Origin: Pirellulales bacterium | Lineage (GTDB): Bacteria; Planctomycetota; Planctomycetia; Pirellulales; JAEUIK01 | DNA: 64,000 nt | Assembly: GCA_019694435.1 (NCBI GenBank) | Contig: JAIBBZ010000007.1 | Span: 124,001-188,000, forward strand | Direction: 5' to 3' | Shown here: one piece after another, positions 9,337-18,484 of the stretch | Layout: each line of letters begins with the position of its first letter | Numbering within the stretch: the stretch's first letter is position 1 | Program-made: the position numbers and the translations under genes | The notes under the pieces: model-generated | The model's input: the letters and a program-made list of their open reading frames with translations, nothing else | Told to the model about the DNA's origin: nothing | Database searches by the model: none

Positions 9337-10053
9337 ATGACGACGCTCAGCGAAACGCAACACCGCTACGAGGCGCCCCACCGGACAGCCAGGCAGGATG
9401 TCTCCTGGTCGAAGCTCTATGCGGCCCGCCGCGCCGCGGCCGATCGGTTCGGGGCCAATATCTTCGCGCTCCCCATCGTTCGCCGGGTGCTCGACGTGGT
9501 GCAAGCTGGCTGCAATCCGCGCACGCGGATGCTTGAGATCGGCGCGGGCGACCGCGGACTGGTCCAGAAACTGGCCAGCCGTGGAATCAGCGTGCAGTAC
9601 GAGTCGCTCGACATCGATACGGCCCTGCCGCACGATTATCGCGAGCTGGCCGATGTGCCCGGGCCATACGAGCGGATCGTGGCCCTGGAAGTGGTCGAGC
9701 ATTTGTCGCTCGACGAGCTGCGGCCCTGGCTGGCGCGCGTGGCCGAGTTGCTCGCTCCCGGGGGGCAGTTGGTGCTGAGCACGCCGAATACGTTCTACCC
9801 GCCCGCCTACTTGCGCGATGCGACCCATCGCACGCCGTTGTGTTACGACGAGCTGGCGTCGCTCGTGACGCTGGCAGGGCTCGAACCAGTGCGGATCGTG
9901 AGAATCTATCACGACCCCGTGCATCGCAAGCTCGCGCGGCGGTATCTGTTTGGCTGGCTGTTCCGGCTGCTGGGCATCGACTTTGCCCGGCAAATCATGC
10001 TCGTCGCCGAGAAGCCGGGCAGTCCCCAACCGGCCGAGATTGCGCCGGCCTGA
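9337..10053 (+). CDS. Class I SAM-dependent methyltransferase
   Basis: 238 residues with a methyltransferase-11/25-type fold: motif I LEIGAGDRG near 65-73, an acidic ribose-binding end of beta 2 (SLDID), motif II-like ERIVALEVVEHLS near 110, and LLAPGGQLVLSTPN (motif III) near 140. The VEHL and STPN sequences are typical of UbiG-like and O-/N-methyltransferases acting on small molecules or polysaccharide methylation; the substrate is unknown. It starts 30 bp after rnc with an AAGG ribosome-binding site and probably shares its transcript. No membrane segment. Confidence 0.8.
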   Translation: MTTLSETQHRYEAPHRTARQDVSWSKLYAARRAAADRFGANIFALPIVRRVLDVVQAGCNPRTRMLEIGAGDRGLVQKLASRGISVQYESLDIDTALPHDYRELADVPGPYERIVALEVVEHLSLDELRPWLARVAELLAPGGQLVLSTPNTFYPPAYLRDATHRTPLCYDELASLVTLAGLEPVRIVRIYHDPVHRKLARRYLFGWLFRLLGIDFARQIMLVAEKPGSPQPAEIAPA

Positions 10054-10167
10054 GCAGCTACGGCGACTCGCTCGATACCGTAGCCGCTTCCCCGGGGTTA
10101 GATTGTCGGAGAGATCTAGCCCGCGGCCCCGTTTGGCCGCTCAATCTTGAACGACGGGAGGGTGGTT

Positions 10168-10893
10168 ATGCGCTGGTTTCGGAACGCGCTGGTGGCCGTG
10201 GCTCTGATCGCGTCGGTGCCGTTGGTGGGGTTCGCCCAGGACGGCCCAGGCGGGCCACGCCGCGGGGGCGGCGACCGTGGGTTTGGCGGGCCGCGATTCG
10301 GGGGGCCGGTCATGCTGTTGATGCAGGAGTCCGTGCGAAAAGAGCTGAACCTGGCCCAGGAACAGCTCGACAAGCTCACCGAACTCTTGGACGAACAGCG
10401 CGAGGCCTTCGAGGAATCGCGCGAGCTGAGTCAGGAAGAACGCCGGGCGGCATTCGAGGACATGCGGAAAAAAACGAACGACATGCTCGCTCAGTTGCTG
10501 TCGGGCGACCAGCTCAAGCGGATCAAGCAAATCGGTTGGCAACAGCAAGGCCCGCAGGCCTTCAGCGACCCCGAAGTTGCCCAGGCGCTCGCGCTGACAG
10601 ACGAGCAACAGCAGAAGATCGCCGAAATCGAAGAGGAGTCACGCGCCGCGATGCGGAAGCTCTTTGAAGGTGGCGGAGAAGGCAACCGCGAAGGCATGCG
10701 CGCTAAGGCCGAAGAGCTACGCAAGCAAACCGGTGAGCGGTTGCTGGCGGTGCTCACCGAACCGCAGCAAGAATCGTGGAAGTCGCTGGTCGGCGAGCCG
10801 TTCAAGGGCGAGATGCGCCGGCCGGGATTCGGTGGCGGTCAAGGATTTGGGCGCCCGGGTGGCCGTGCCCGTCGAAACAACAGCGACAATTGA
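10168..10893 (+). CDS. Spy/CpxP-like periplasmic helical protein
   Basis: A 241-residue secreted protein. It has an N-terminal signal peptide (RNALVAVALIASVPLVGFAQ), a Gly/Arg-rich segment (GGPRRGGGDRGFGGPRFGG), then long charged amphipathic helices in which L/I-T/S-x-x-Q-type repeats recur (ELNLAQEQLDKL, ALALTDEQQQKI, VLTEPQQESW). These resemble the LTxxQ motif of Spy/CpxP chaperones. The C-terminus is again Gly/Arg-rich. The start is fixed by GGGAGG just upstream of ATG 10168. Spy-type chaperone or metal-sensing activity is inference; many planctomycete genomes carry such proteins without known function. A 15-bp hairpin follows. Confidence 0.65.
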   Translation: MRWFRNALVAVALIASVPLVGFAQDGPGGPRRGGGDRGFGGPRFGGPVMLLMQESVRKELNLAQEQLDKLTELLDEQREAFEESRELSQEERRAAFEDMRKKTNDMLAQLLSGDQLKRIKQIGWQQQGPQAFSDPEVAQALALTDEQQQKIAEIEEESRAAMRKLFEGGGEGNREGMRAKAEELRKQTGERLLAVLTEPQQESWKSLVGEPFKGEMRRPGFGGGQGFGRPGGRARRNNSDN

Positions 10894-10941
10894 AACCGGC
10901 GGGGCCGTTGAATTCGGCGGTACCGCGTTCGCTCAACGCTA

Positions 10942-10977
10942 CGGGCCGGCTCTCGCATCCGCGCGAGAGCCGGCCCG
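10942..10977. terminator. Strong hairpin between convergent genes
   Basis: A perfect 15-bp stem (10942-10956 with 10963-10977) and 6-base loop between the Spy-like gene (plus) and the cyclophilin gene (minus). No long T-run follows on either strand, so it may act as a bidirectional or Rho-assisted terminator. Confidence 0.6.
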
Positions 10978-11006
10978 GTTGCATTCACTTCGATTGCGTG
11001 CCCGGG

Positions 11007-11597
11007 TCATTGATCCGCGGGCTTCAGCTCTCCGCAATCGGCAATCACGATCTTGGCACGCGTGGCACCCGAGCGCGACCCCAGGCCTTCGATCTTCTTC
11101 ACGACGTCCAGGCCTTCGACCACGCTGCCGAAAACGACGTGCTTGCCGTCGAGCCAGGGGGTGGCGATGGTGCAGAGGAAGAACTGCGAACCGTTCGTAT
11201 TGGGACCGGCATTGGCCATGCTCAATACGCCGGGTCCGGTGTGTTTGAGGGTGAAGTTTTCATCGGCGAACTTGGCGCCGTAGATCGACTTGCCGCCGGT
11301 GCCGTCGCCGCGGGTAAAGTCGCCGCCCTGACACATGAATTCGGGAATCACGCGGTGAAAGGCGCTGCCCTTGAAGCCAAAGCCTTTTTCACCGGTGCAC
11401 AGGGCCCGGAAGTTTTCGGCCGTCTTCGGCACGACGTCGGAACGGAGTTCCATCACGATCCGGCCCAACGGTTGACCATCTGCCGTAATGTCGAAATAGC
11501 AGCGGGGTAGCATGGGATCCTTCGCGGCAAGTGGGGAATTGGCCTGAAGCATCGTGGCCACGACCGACGCCACGAGCACCCAACGAAAAAGATTCAT
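11007..11597 (-). CDS. Secreted peptidyl-prolyl isomerase, cyclophilin type
   Basis: A cyclophilin of 196 residues with an N-terminal signal peptide ([19 protein letters not shown]), predicted periplasmic. The active-site segment is intact: [23 protein letters not shown] carries the catalytic Arg and the Phe/Met/Gln residues, followed by [17 protein letters not shown] and [12 protein letters not shown]. The W of WLDGKH matches the cyclosporin-binding Trp. It catalyses proline cis-trans isomerisation in exported proteins. ATG 11597 has AAGGAG upstream. Confidence 0.92.
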   Translation of the reverse strand: MNLFRWVLVASVVATMLQANSPLAAKDPMLPRCYFDITADGQPLGRIVMELRSDVVPKTAENFRALCTGEKGFGFKGSAFHRVIPEFMCQGGDFTRGDGTGGKSIYGAKFADENFTLKHTGPGVLSMANAGPNTNGSQFFLCTIATPWLDGKHVVFGSVVEGLDVVKKIEGLGSRSGATRAKIVIADCGELKPADQ

Positions 11598-11732
11598 CGC
11601 GCACTGTCTCCTTACGGGTTCGCGGGATTTGGGTGCGGTTATCGTAGCAATTGTGCCACGGCACCACTACTGCCCGGCGCGGTCGCCCAGACGGCATCCG
11701 GCGCGTGAAGTAACTGCTTGGCGCAGCAACAA

Positions 11733-11763
11733 ACACGGCCAAGGCGTTGGGCCTTGGCCGTGT
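11733..11763 (-). terminator. Terminator downstream of initiator tRNA
   Basis: A perfect 13-bp stem (11733-11745 with 11751-11763, 5-base loop), 12 bp past the tRNA 3' end on the minus strand and followed there by TTTGTTG. Position and shape fit a tRNA transcript terminator. Confidence 0.7.
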
Positions 11764-11774
11764 CGAGCGAACAG

Positions 11775-11848
<74 letters not shown>

Positions 11849-11863
11849 TCATGTTAGAACCTT

Positions 11864-11891
11864 ATTGTACTCGATCGGTGACCAACGTCGA
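11864..11891 (-). promoter_or_regulatory. Promoter of the initiator tRNA gene
   Basis: On the minus strand: -35 TCGACG (11886-11891), 16-bp spacer, -10 TACAAT (11864-11869). This puts transcription start about 9 nt before the tRNA. The -10 matches the sigma-70 consensus at 5 of 6 bases, the -35 at 4 of 6. Confidence 0.65.
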
Positions 11892-11942
11892 GGGCCATGA
11901 ACAGGAAATTCCATGGCCGCCTGCCGGCGCTGCTGGCAGGCA

Positions 11943-12431
11943 TTACATGTCATACGGCCCCTTGTGCTCGAGGCCGCTCATCCGCAGATAGACCGAAAGG
12001 ATCGCTCGGTGATGAACCAAGTGATTGAGCACCCACGTGCGCAAGCACTCGCCCTTCGAGACAGTGAACAGCGTCTGACCAGCCACCTTCAACGACCACG
12101 GTTCGGCCATCACGGCATCCGTGGCTTGGGCAATCCCCGCGCGGGCTTTGGCCGCATTGACGTCGAACGCCGCGAGGATTTCCTCGACCGTAGTCAGCGA
12201 CGGAACCTGATACTTCGGGCCGCCGACCGGCTCCGCGTCGAATTCGGGCTGTTCCAGAATCATCGGCGTCCAGCCGAGGCAGCTGACAATGTGGTTGGCG
12301 TTCCAGCCGAGCGTATGCAAACCATCATGCACGCAGTGGTCGAACCGATCCGTCGGCAGGCAGGAAAGAATGCGCCGGGTACGCGGCATCTCGAGATCGA
12401 ATTCGGGCAGGATTACTTCGGAGATGGTCAT
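11943..12431 (-). CDS. DinB/YfiT-family putative metal-dependent protein
   Basis: 162 residues fitting the DinB-like four-helix-bundle superfamily. The N-terminal helix has LSCLPTDRF, then GWNANHIVSCLGW supplies the first His, and the C-terminal HLVHHRAILSVYLR carries the His pair typical of the metal triad. The LNHLVHHRA segment is close to the DinB consensus. Members include bacillithiol transferases and stress proteins; substrate and thiol cofactor are unknown here. It lies upstream of the tRNA on the same strand but is separated from it by the tRNA's own promoter. Confidence 0.7.
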   Translation of the reverse strand: MTISEVILPEFDLEMPRTRRILSCLPTDRFDHCVHDGLHTLGWNANHIVSCLGWTPMILEQPEFDAEPVGGPKYQVPSLTTVEEILAAFDVNAAKARAGIAQATDAVMAEPWSLKVAGQTLFTVSKGECLRTWVLNHLVHHRAILSVYLRMSGLEHKGPYDM

Positions 12432-12783
12432 GGCACGCTGCTTACTGATGGGAGCCGCTGGGGATTACAACACAAGGTGTAACCTAACGCCCGGACGGCC
12501 CATCGTCATCGGGTGCGCCCGGGTGCTGCCCGCAGGCGGCTGGTACGCCCCCCTGCGGCTAGCGGCGTGCGGTCCTGCTTGGCCCCCTCGTGCCTGACCG
12601 ATACGATTCCACCAACAGGACTCTGCGCGGGCCGCCGCAGGGGATGGAGCAGGCCCTGTTGGCACGTTTCTTGAGCCAGCATTAGGGTGTGGCTTTGCGC
12701 GCCGAGTCGCAATCGGGTGCAAGGCCGTTTGGCGCGCAGGTGTCGACTTTGCCGGTGGCGCGACCGGCGGTTGGAGCGGCCAG
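12432..12783. other. Intergenic region upstream of toroid-repeat gene
   Basis: 352 bp between divergent genes; no supported coding frame. It contains a near-match to a sigma-54 promoter at 12660-12674 and a C/G-rich inverted repeat near 12530-12563. Otherwise nothing recognisable. Confidence 0.45.
12660..12674 (+). promoter_or_regulatory. Possible sigma-54-type promoter
   Basis: TGGCACG, 4 bases, then TTGAG: the -24 element is perfect for the RpoN consensus, but the -12 element has GA where GC is expected. It lies about 110 bp upstream of ATG 12784. Weak evidence; the -12 mismatch is serious. Confidence 0.25.
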
Positions 12784-14328
12784 ATGGCGAGTGCATCGCC
12801 GAACGACGCATTAGGCGGGCGAGCCCCCGTACCCCAGGCGACCGTGCGCCCAGCGAATGTCGGGGGGCTAGCCGCGCCGACGGGCAATGCGCACGGGGCC
12901 AGTCCGCACCGACGGAGCGGGGAGTCGTCCGAGGACCTGACGACGGTTGCCGTGCGCCAGGCGCCACCTTGGCTGATCAGCATGGTGGTCCACATGCTGG
13001 TGTTGATTGCCGCCGGCCTGTGGATGATGTTTCCGCCGCATCGGCCGGCTGAGGTCAAGCTCGAAGTCGTCGCGGACCGGCAAGGCGAACAACTCGACGA
13101 CGATTCGGCCCAAGGGCTCGGCGACGAAACCGCGCCGGAAGAGATCATTGCCCTGTCGCCGCTGCCGGAGGTCGACGATCCGTTCTCCGCGCCGCCCAAT
13201 CTCGATGTCAGCATCGACGGGATGTACGCATCGAGCGACATCGGTGCGCCGGCCATCGGCAACGCGCTCGACGGACGCCAGGCCGGCAGCAAAGAGGTGC
13301 TTCTCAAGGCTTACGGCGGCACGGGCCGTAGCGAGGGCGCGGTCGGCGCGGCGCTCAAATGGCTGGCGAAGCAGCAGCGCGACAATGGCACCTGGAGCCT
13401 GAAGGGGCCCTACGAGGACGGGGGCGGCTTCGAGAACGTCGCCGCCGCGACTGCCATGGCCATGTTGGCCTTTCAAGGCGCAGGGCACACGCACGTCAAA
13501 GACGGCAGCTACCGCCGGGTGATGGCCAAGGCCGTCGAAGCGCTGATCGCGATGCAGGACGATCGTGGCAGCTTCTTCGAGCAGAGCGATGCACCCCAGA
13601 ACAACCGCTTTTACACCCAAGGACAGGCGACGATCGCGATCTGCGAACTCTACGCCATGACGCAAGAATCACAGTTGCGGCTCGTGGCAGAGCGCGCCGT
13701 CCGCTATCTGCTCACCAATCAGGACCCCGGCAAAGGCGGCTGGCGCTATCTGCCCGGGCAGGACAGCGATCTCTCCGTCACCGGCTGGGTCGTGATGGCC
13801 CTGCAAAGTGCCCGGATGGGCGGCATCGAAGTCCCCTCGGATGCGCTTCTCAAGGTCGAGGACTTTCTCAACTCGGTCTCCAAGGAGAAAGGCAGCCGAT
13901 ACAGCTATACACCCGGCGGCACGCCGAGCGAGGTGATGACGGCCGAGGGTCTGTTGTGCCGGCAGTACCTCGGTTGGGATCGGAGCGACGAACGGCTGCA
14001 ACGCGGCGTCGAATTTCTGCTGTTGCCTGAAAACCTGCCCTCCTGGAAAGAACGCAACGTTTACTACTGGTATTACGCCACGCAGGTGCTGCATCACATG
14101 GAGGGCGACGCCTGGCAGGACTGGAATCCCGTGATGCGCGACTTGCTAGTCGACAAGCAGATGCAGAACGGCCCCGAGGCCGGCTCCTGGCATCCCACGC
14201 AGCCTGAGGCCGACCGCTGGGGATATCAAGGCGGGCGCCTCTATACGACCTGCTTGTCGACCTACATTCTCGAGGTGTACTACCGCCACTTGCCGATCTA
14301 CTCGACCGCCGTGGGGCGACCGCAGTAG
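12784..14328 (+). CDS. Membrane-anchored prenyltransferase/squalene-oxidase-repeat protein
   Basis: 514 residues. A cytoplasmic N-terminal tail of about 60 residues precedes one membrane helix (LISMVVHMLVLIAAGLWMMF, about 61-80). Next comes an acidic Pro-rich linker (about 85-175), then an alpha/alpha-toroid domain with repeated W/G-rich units: ALKWLAKQQRDNGTWSLKGP, VEALIAMQDDRGSF, AVRYLLTNQDPGKGGWRY, DLSVTGWVVMALQSARMGG. These repeats match the prenyltransferase/squalene cyclase fold, but the cyclase acid motifs DxDD and DCTAE are not intact, so enzymatic activity is doubtful. Localisation would be inner-membrane anchored with the toroid in the periplasm. Comparable proteins are common in planctomycetes; role unknown. 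Confidence 0.7.
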   Translation: MASASPNDALGGRAPVPQATVRPANVGGLAAPTGNAHGASPHRRSGESSEDLTTVAVRQAPPWLISMVVHMLVLIAAGLWMMFPPHRPAEVKLEVVADRQGEQLDDDSAQGLGDETAPEEIIALSPLPEVDDPFSAPPNLDVSIDGMYASSDIGAPAIGNALDGRQAGSKEVLLKAYGGTGRSEGAVGAALKWLAKQQRDNGTWSLKGPYEDGGGFENVAAATAMAMLAFQGAGHTHVKDGSYRRVMAKAVEALIAMQDDRGSFFEQSDAPQNNRFYTQGQATIAICELYAMTQESQLRLVAERAVRYLLTNQDPGKGGWRYLPGQDSDLSVTGWVVMALQSARMGGIEVPSDALLKVEDFLNSVSKEKGSRYSYTPGGTPSEVMTAEGLLCRQYLGWDRSDERLQRGVEFLLLPENLPSWKERNVYYWYYATQVLHHMEGDAWQDWNPVMRDLLVDKQMQNGPEAGSWHPTQPEADRWGYQGGRLYTTCLSTYILEVYYRHLPIYSTAVGRPQ

Positions 14329-14341
14329 CGCGGGTACTGGA

Positions 14342-14367
14342 CGCTGGCAGGCAATTTGCCGCCAGCG
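14342..14367. terminator. Bidirectional terminator hairpin
   Basis: CGCTGGC (14342-14348) pairs with GCCAGCG (14361-14367), extended by GGCA/TGCC around a 3-base loop with one bulged A. It lies between the convergent toroid-protein and msrB genes; ATTACTT follows on the plus strand. Confidence 0.6.
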
Positions 14368-14368
14368 A

Positions 14369-14923
14369 TTACTTCGCAGGCGGCGCGTCGTGCTTCGGCT
14401 TCAGCTTCAGGGCGGCCGAGTTCATGCAGAACCGCATGCCGGTCGGCTGGGGGCCGTCGTCGAAGACGTGGCCCAAGTGCGCGTCGCAGCGGCTGCACAA
14501 CACCTCGGTGCGCGTCATGAAAAAACTGCGATCGGACTTGGTCGCCACGGCCGCGCCGTCGACCGGTTGCCAGAAGCTGGGCCACCCCGTGCCCGAGTCG
14601 AACTTGGCCTCGGAGCTGAACAGCGGCTGCCCGCAGCAGACGCAGGTGTAGACGCCGGGCGTCTTTTCATTCCAGTAGTCGCCGGTAAAGGCCCGTTCGG
14701 TGCCCTTGCGCCGCGTGACGTGGTATTGTTCGGGCGTCAGCTCGGCCCGCCACTGCGCATCGCTCTTGGAAACACGGTCGGGCATGTTTTCCGCGGTCGG
14801 TGGCATGGTCTTCTCTCCTGAAGGTCCAATGGAGGCGTTGTTTGCGGTCGGAGGAGTGGTCGCTTGACCCCAAAAAGCGAACAGGGTCAACCCGGCGGCG
14901 ATGGCGAGAATTACAATACGCAT
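14369..14923 (-). CDS. msrB: Peptide-methionine (R)-S-oxide reductase, exported
   Basis: MsrB repairs methionine-R-sulfoxide. The 184-residue protein begins with a hydrophobic signal segment ([18 protein letters not shown]), so it should act outside the cytoplasm. The MsrB domain has the zinc cysteines in two CxxC pairs (CVCCGQ and CSRCDA), the conserved SGTGWPSF and GHVFDDGP segments, and the catalytic Cys in [10 protein letters not shown] near the C-terminus. The frame is open far upstream (to 15574), across the opposite-strand nuclease gene; ATG 14923 is chosen because the signal peptide begins there. The upstream gene is divergent with a 39-bp gap. Confidence 0.93.
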   Translation of the reverse strand: MRIVILAIAAGLTLFAFWGQATTPPTANNASIGPSGEKTMPPTAENMPDRVSKSDAQWRAELTPEQYHVTRRKGTERAFTGDYWNEKTPGVYTCVCCGQPLFSSEAKFDSGTGWPSFWQPVDGAAVATKSDRSFFMTRTEVLCSRCDAHLGHVFDDGPQPTGMRFCMNSAALKLKPKHDAPPAK

Positions 14924-14962
14924 CGTTCGTCCGTGGGGGAAATTGTTGCCGGTGAGGTTTGC

Positions 14963-16033
14963 ATGACAAGCGTTCGATGCAGGGTTGCCCAGCCCGGTTA
15001 CACCCCCGGCGAACGCAGCCGGCGTGGTCCGGCGGCCGGAATGCCGCAAGTGAGGCCGACCGGCAATTCGCGCGTGGCCCGATGGGCCCTGATCCTGGCG
15101 GTGCTGCCGTTGAGCCAGGGCACGCTCGCCCCGGCCGCAACGGCCTCGCTGAGCACGATGTCGTTCAACGTCCGCTATGCGGCCGATATTGATGGCCTGT
15201 TCGGCACGAATGGCTGGTACAACGGGCAAGCGCCGCGCAAGGATCGGGCCGTCCAGGTGATTCGCAACTTCCTGCCCGACGTGCTTGGCGTGCAGGAGCC
15301 GTATGTCTGGCAGATCACCGATCTGCAAACGGGGCTGCCGGAGTACGACTTTTACGGCGTGGGGCGGAACGACGGCGTCGAGGACGGCGAATATGCCGGC
15401 ATCTTTTTTCGCCACGAGCGTTTCACGCTGCTCGACTCGGGTTCGTTCTGGCTGAGCGCGACGCCCGAGGTGCCAGGCACCTCGTTTCTTGTCGGCGGCG
15501 TGCCGCGAATCGCCTCGTGGGTCAAGCTGCGCGATGCGACCACGGGCCAGTCGTATTTCATCCTCAACACGCACTGGGACAATGCCAGCTCATCGGCCCG
15601 CAATCAATCGGCCGCGCTGATTCGCGATCGGATTCCGGGCCTGGCGGGCGAGCTGCCGGTGCTAGTGCTGGGCGATTTCAACACGACGCAAGCGACGACG
15701 GCCTACAACGAGATCCGGGGCTTGAATGCGCCGGCCGAGTTTCAGTTGTACGATAGCTACCGCGACGTGTTTCCCACGACCGGATCCCAAGAGCGGACGT
15801 TCCACGACTTTCAAGGCGGTACGTCGGGCAGCCGGATCGACTTTATCCTGCATTCCGACGATTTCACCGCGACGAGCGCGTCGATCATCCGCACGAGTTT
15901 CAACGGCAAATGGCCGTCGGACCATTACCCGGTGACGGCCACCTTCGACGTGGTCGTGGTGCCGGAGCCCGGTGGACTAGTGCTGGCCGCGGCCGGCGCG
16001 GTGCTCGTGGCCTTGTTCCTGAGGCGGCGCTGA
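14963..16033 (+). CDS. Secreted endonuclease/exonuclease/phosphatase-family protein with PEP-CTERM tail
   Basis: 356 residues. An N-terminal signal sequence ([21 protein letters not shown], about 41-61) precedes an EEP-superfamily domain: [11 protein letters not shown] (metal Asn), [12 protein letters not shown] (metal Glu), FILNTHWDN (catalytic His), [11 protein letters not shown] (Asp/Asn pair) and [10 protein letters not shown] (His). The C-terminus [20 protein letters not shown] followed by RRR is a textbook PEP-CTERM sorting signal, so the protein should be handled by an exosortase. EEP members with this arrangement include DNases and phosphodiesterases; the substrate is unknown. Start at ATG 14963 with GGTGAGG upstream; ATG 15041 is an alternative. 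Confidence 0.88.
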   Translation: MTSVRCRVAQPGYTPGERSRRGPAAGMPQVRPTGNSRVARWALILAVLPLSQGTLAPAATASLSTMSFNVRYAADIDGLFGTNGWYNGQAPRKDRAVQVIRNFLPDVLGVQEPYVWQITDLQTGLPEYDFYGVGRNDGVEDGEYAGIFFRHERFTLLDSGSFWLSATPEVPGTSFLVGGVPRIASWVKLRDATTGQSYFILNTHWDNASSSARNQSAALIRDRIPGLAGELPVLVLGDFNTTQATTAYNEIRGLNAPAEFQLYDSYRDVFPTTGSQERTFHDFQGGTSGSRIDFILHSDDFTATSASIIRTSFNGKWPSDHYPVTATFDVVVVPEPGGLVLAAAGAVLVALFLRRR

Positions 16034-16077
16034 ATTCGCCAGGCGGCCGTACGCCACCGGCGCCGCTTCAAGCCGGA

Positions 16078-18369
16078 TCAGTCGGTCTGACATTCCCCTA
16101 GGATCTTGCGATACGCCTGCCGGGCCACGTCGAACGCGGCACCGGCCGCATCGCGTTCCGTGTCGCGAATCTTGTCGACCTTGGCCTTCCAGCACACGTC
16201 AACACCGTCCAGGCACCACTGGGCGCTGCGGCGGCTGGCGCGGATCGGCCGGCCATCGACCTCGACAAAAATCGGATTGGTATGCGACGAGGGAAACACG
16301 CGGACTGCGACCCAACTCGATTGGGTGGGCCGGTAGTCGAACTCGAGGTCTTGCACGCTGCCGTCGGCCTCGATCTCGCGCGTTTCGACCGACGTACCGT
16401 TGACGATCAATTCGACCGGCACCTTGCGCGTCGTCCCGACGCGCGCCCGTTCGACGTGCCAGTAGGGCTGTTGGCTGAGCGGCTTCTTGCGGATGTCTTC
16501 GCGGGGCTCAGTGGCCAACTGCGCGGCCGAGCGCACCTTGACCTTCAGCGGCTCTCCCGACTTGACTCCCAGCACGCTAGGCCGGCCCTCGACGCCGGGC
16601 TCTCCGACGCCGAGTCCGTTGACCTGGAAGTCGAACAAGTGGCTCAGGCCGTCGCAGCAATAGCTGCGCCCGTCGCGCAGCCCGTGCACCCAGGCGTCGT
16701 AATCCAGCGGCCCGCCTTCGGGCAGCTTGACGTAGGCGCGCCCTAGCCCCACGCGTTCGCCGTAGATGCAGGGAAAATCGGTCTCGCCGCTGATCCGCGT
16801 GGTGTAGCCGCAGTTGAGCGTGTGATACCAGATGCTGAGTTCCCAGACGATCGGCGTGTCGACCGCCGAGATGAAGTCGCAGGCCCCGTGCACGACGTCG
16901 ATGACAAACTCGTTGGCGCCGATGCCGTCGAAGGGAGGCATCTCAAAGCTGGGCAGTTTGTCGTCGTCGACCGACAGTCCCCAGCCGCTGTGCGAGAAAC
17001 CGACCACTCCGCCTTGCTTCTGTCCCCATTGCAAGACGGGCAAGTCCCAACTGGGCCACTCTTCGATCCTCGACGTGCCGGGGTAATCGTCCTCGGTCAG
17101 CCGTAACAGGCAAAGATGTCCGCAGTGCGAGCTCGGAAAGCCCGAGACCTCGACGTCGTACCGCATCAAGTAGCGATCGGTCGAGAGCCGGTGCACCTTG
17201 CCTTCGAAGAACTGCTTCTGGTAGTACCAACATGGCCCCCAGGAGAGTACGCAACCCACGTTCAGGTCTTCGCCGACGATGTGCCGCATCATGTCGATCG
17301 GCTGCACGCCTTCGGTCGGCGATTCGTAGTGCGCACAACCTGCCGCGTGAACATGATGGTCGCCCGAGCGCCAGCCGTAGTCGGCCAGCTTGATCCAGCG
17401 CTTCAGCCGAAAGGTCTCCTTGTGCGACACCGTGTCGGGCACGTCGACCTGGCGTTTTTCGATCAAATATTCGGGGCCGCGCGAGAACGTGAATTCGTAT
17501 TTACCCGGCGGCAGCGCGACCGACTCGCCGCTGGCGCGATAGATCTGCTGATGGAAGAAGAAGTCGGGGGCCATGCGCCGCGTCATGGCCGGGTAGATCC
17601 GCCCCTGGGCGTCGCGGATCACGAACTGCCCGGTCGTAGGCGTACCGTCGTCATCGATCACGTCGAGCACCACCTCGACGGCTGGAGTGCATTGAAACAA
17701 CACGTTGATCTCGTTGCGGAACCCGAGATCCTGGGTCCCCTGCCCCACGTCGAAGGCCAGCTTTGCCTCGCGCCGGCCGACGTCGCGGCTGTACAGTTCG
17801 AGGATGCGGTATTCGAGTTTCAGGCCTGAGAGCGTCTTGTTGAGCGGCTGCTTGTCCGTCATCGAGATTTCGAGCCACCGATCGGCCGCGTCTTGCGGCG
17901 TGACGGTAACCTGCGGCTCCGCTTCGCCGGTCGATCGCTGGTGCAGCTTGGCAGCGTTGGGGCTCGTGCAGCGCAGCTCGGCCGTAACGCCGGCCTCGTT
18001 GTTGACTTTGATCAGGAACACGCGCCAGCCGTTTTGCATCAGGTCGGCGGCGGCCTCGCCCCGGGCCACTTTTACGCGGCTTTCGGGGTTTACGTTGACG
18101 CCAGCCAGGCACAGCGGATCGAGCACGGCCTGCACGCCGGCGACAGCCTCGGGCGAATCGACGGCCGCCAGGGCCTTGTCGAGCGCGGCCTGTTGTTCGG
18201 CCGACAGCGGCGCGCCTGCCAGTTCGAGGGCCTGGGCGACGCGTTTGATCTGCGCGGACAGCGGTTGCCATTCCACCCCGGTTACCAGCGGCAGCGGGTC
18301 GGCAGACGCCGATGCAGTCAGCAGCCCCAGGCACAACGACGCAGCGCAGAATTGTTTGAGCCTACCCAT
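16078..18369 (-). CDS. CehA/McbA-family metallohydrolase, secreted
   Basis: 763 residues with a signal peptide (FCAASLCLGLLTASASA). The first 300 residues look like beta-rich domains. From about 335 comes the CehA/McbA-type PHP-like metallohydrolase region: YGWRSGDHHVHAAGC (metal His motif), NVGCVLSWGPCWYY, SHCGHLCLL, and GGVVGFSHSGWG. Named family members are carbamate hydrolases (carbaryl), but secreted planctomycete members are broader and the substrate here is unknown. ATG 18369 (MGRLKQF) has GGAAGA eight bases upstream and is preferred to a TTG at 18375. It lies 115 bp after an Ldh2-type dehydrogenase gene on the same strand, so the two may be co-transcribed. Confidence 0.75.
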   Translation of the reverse strand: MGRLKQFCAASLCLGLLTASASADPLPLVTGVEWQPLSAQIKRVAQALELAGAPLSAEQQAALDKALAAVDSPEAVAGVQAVLDPLCLAGVNVNPESRVKVARGEAAADLMQNGWRVFLIKVNNEAGVTAELRCTSPNAAKLHQRSTGEAEPQVTVTPQDAADRWLEISMTDKQPLNKTLSGLKLEYRILELYSRDVGRREAKLAFDVGQGTQDLGFRNEINVLFQCTPAVEVVLDVIDDDGTPTTGQFVIRDAQGRIYPAMTRRMAPDFFFHQQIYRASGESVALPPGKYEFTFSRGPEYLIEKRQVDVPDTVSHKETFRLKRWIKLADYGWRSGDHHVHAAGCAHYESPTEGVQPIDMMRHIVGEDLNVGCVLSWGPCWYYQKQFFEGKVHRLSTDRYLMRYDVEVSGFPSSHCGHLCLLRLTEDDYPGTSRIEEWPSWDLPVLQWGQKQGGVVGFSHSGWGLSVDDDKLPSFEMPPFDGIGANEFVIDVVHGACDFISAVDTPIVWELSIWYHTLNCGYTTRISGETDFPCIYGERVGLGRAYVKLPEGGPLDYDAWVHGLRDGRSYCCDGLSHLFDFQVNGLGVGEPGVEGRPSVLGVKSGEPLKVKVRSAAQLATEPREDIRKKPLSQQPYWHVERARVGTTRKVPVELIVNGTSVETREIEADGSVQDLEFDYRPTQSSWVAVRVFPSSHTNPIFVEVDGRPIRASRRSAQWCLDGVDVCWKAKVDKIRDTERDAAGAAFDVARQAYRKILGECQTD

Positions 18370-18484
18370 GATCAAATCTTCCAGGTGCGCGGGCAGAATG
18401 TGGGCGCCTGTTCAGGCGCGATCACGACCCCAACAACTTGGCAGCCCGCCAGAGGCGAAGCAAGTGGCGGCCACAAGGGGTACG

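Noticed and set aside
12432..12783. Extended N-terminus for the toroid-repeat protein
   Set aside because: No better start or ribosome-binding site, and composition is non-coding.
18446..18470. Six-base-pair hairpin between the Ldh2 and CehA-like genes
   Set aside because: Short stem, no T-run; probably chance in GC-rich DNA.
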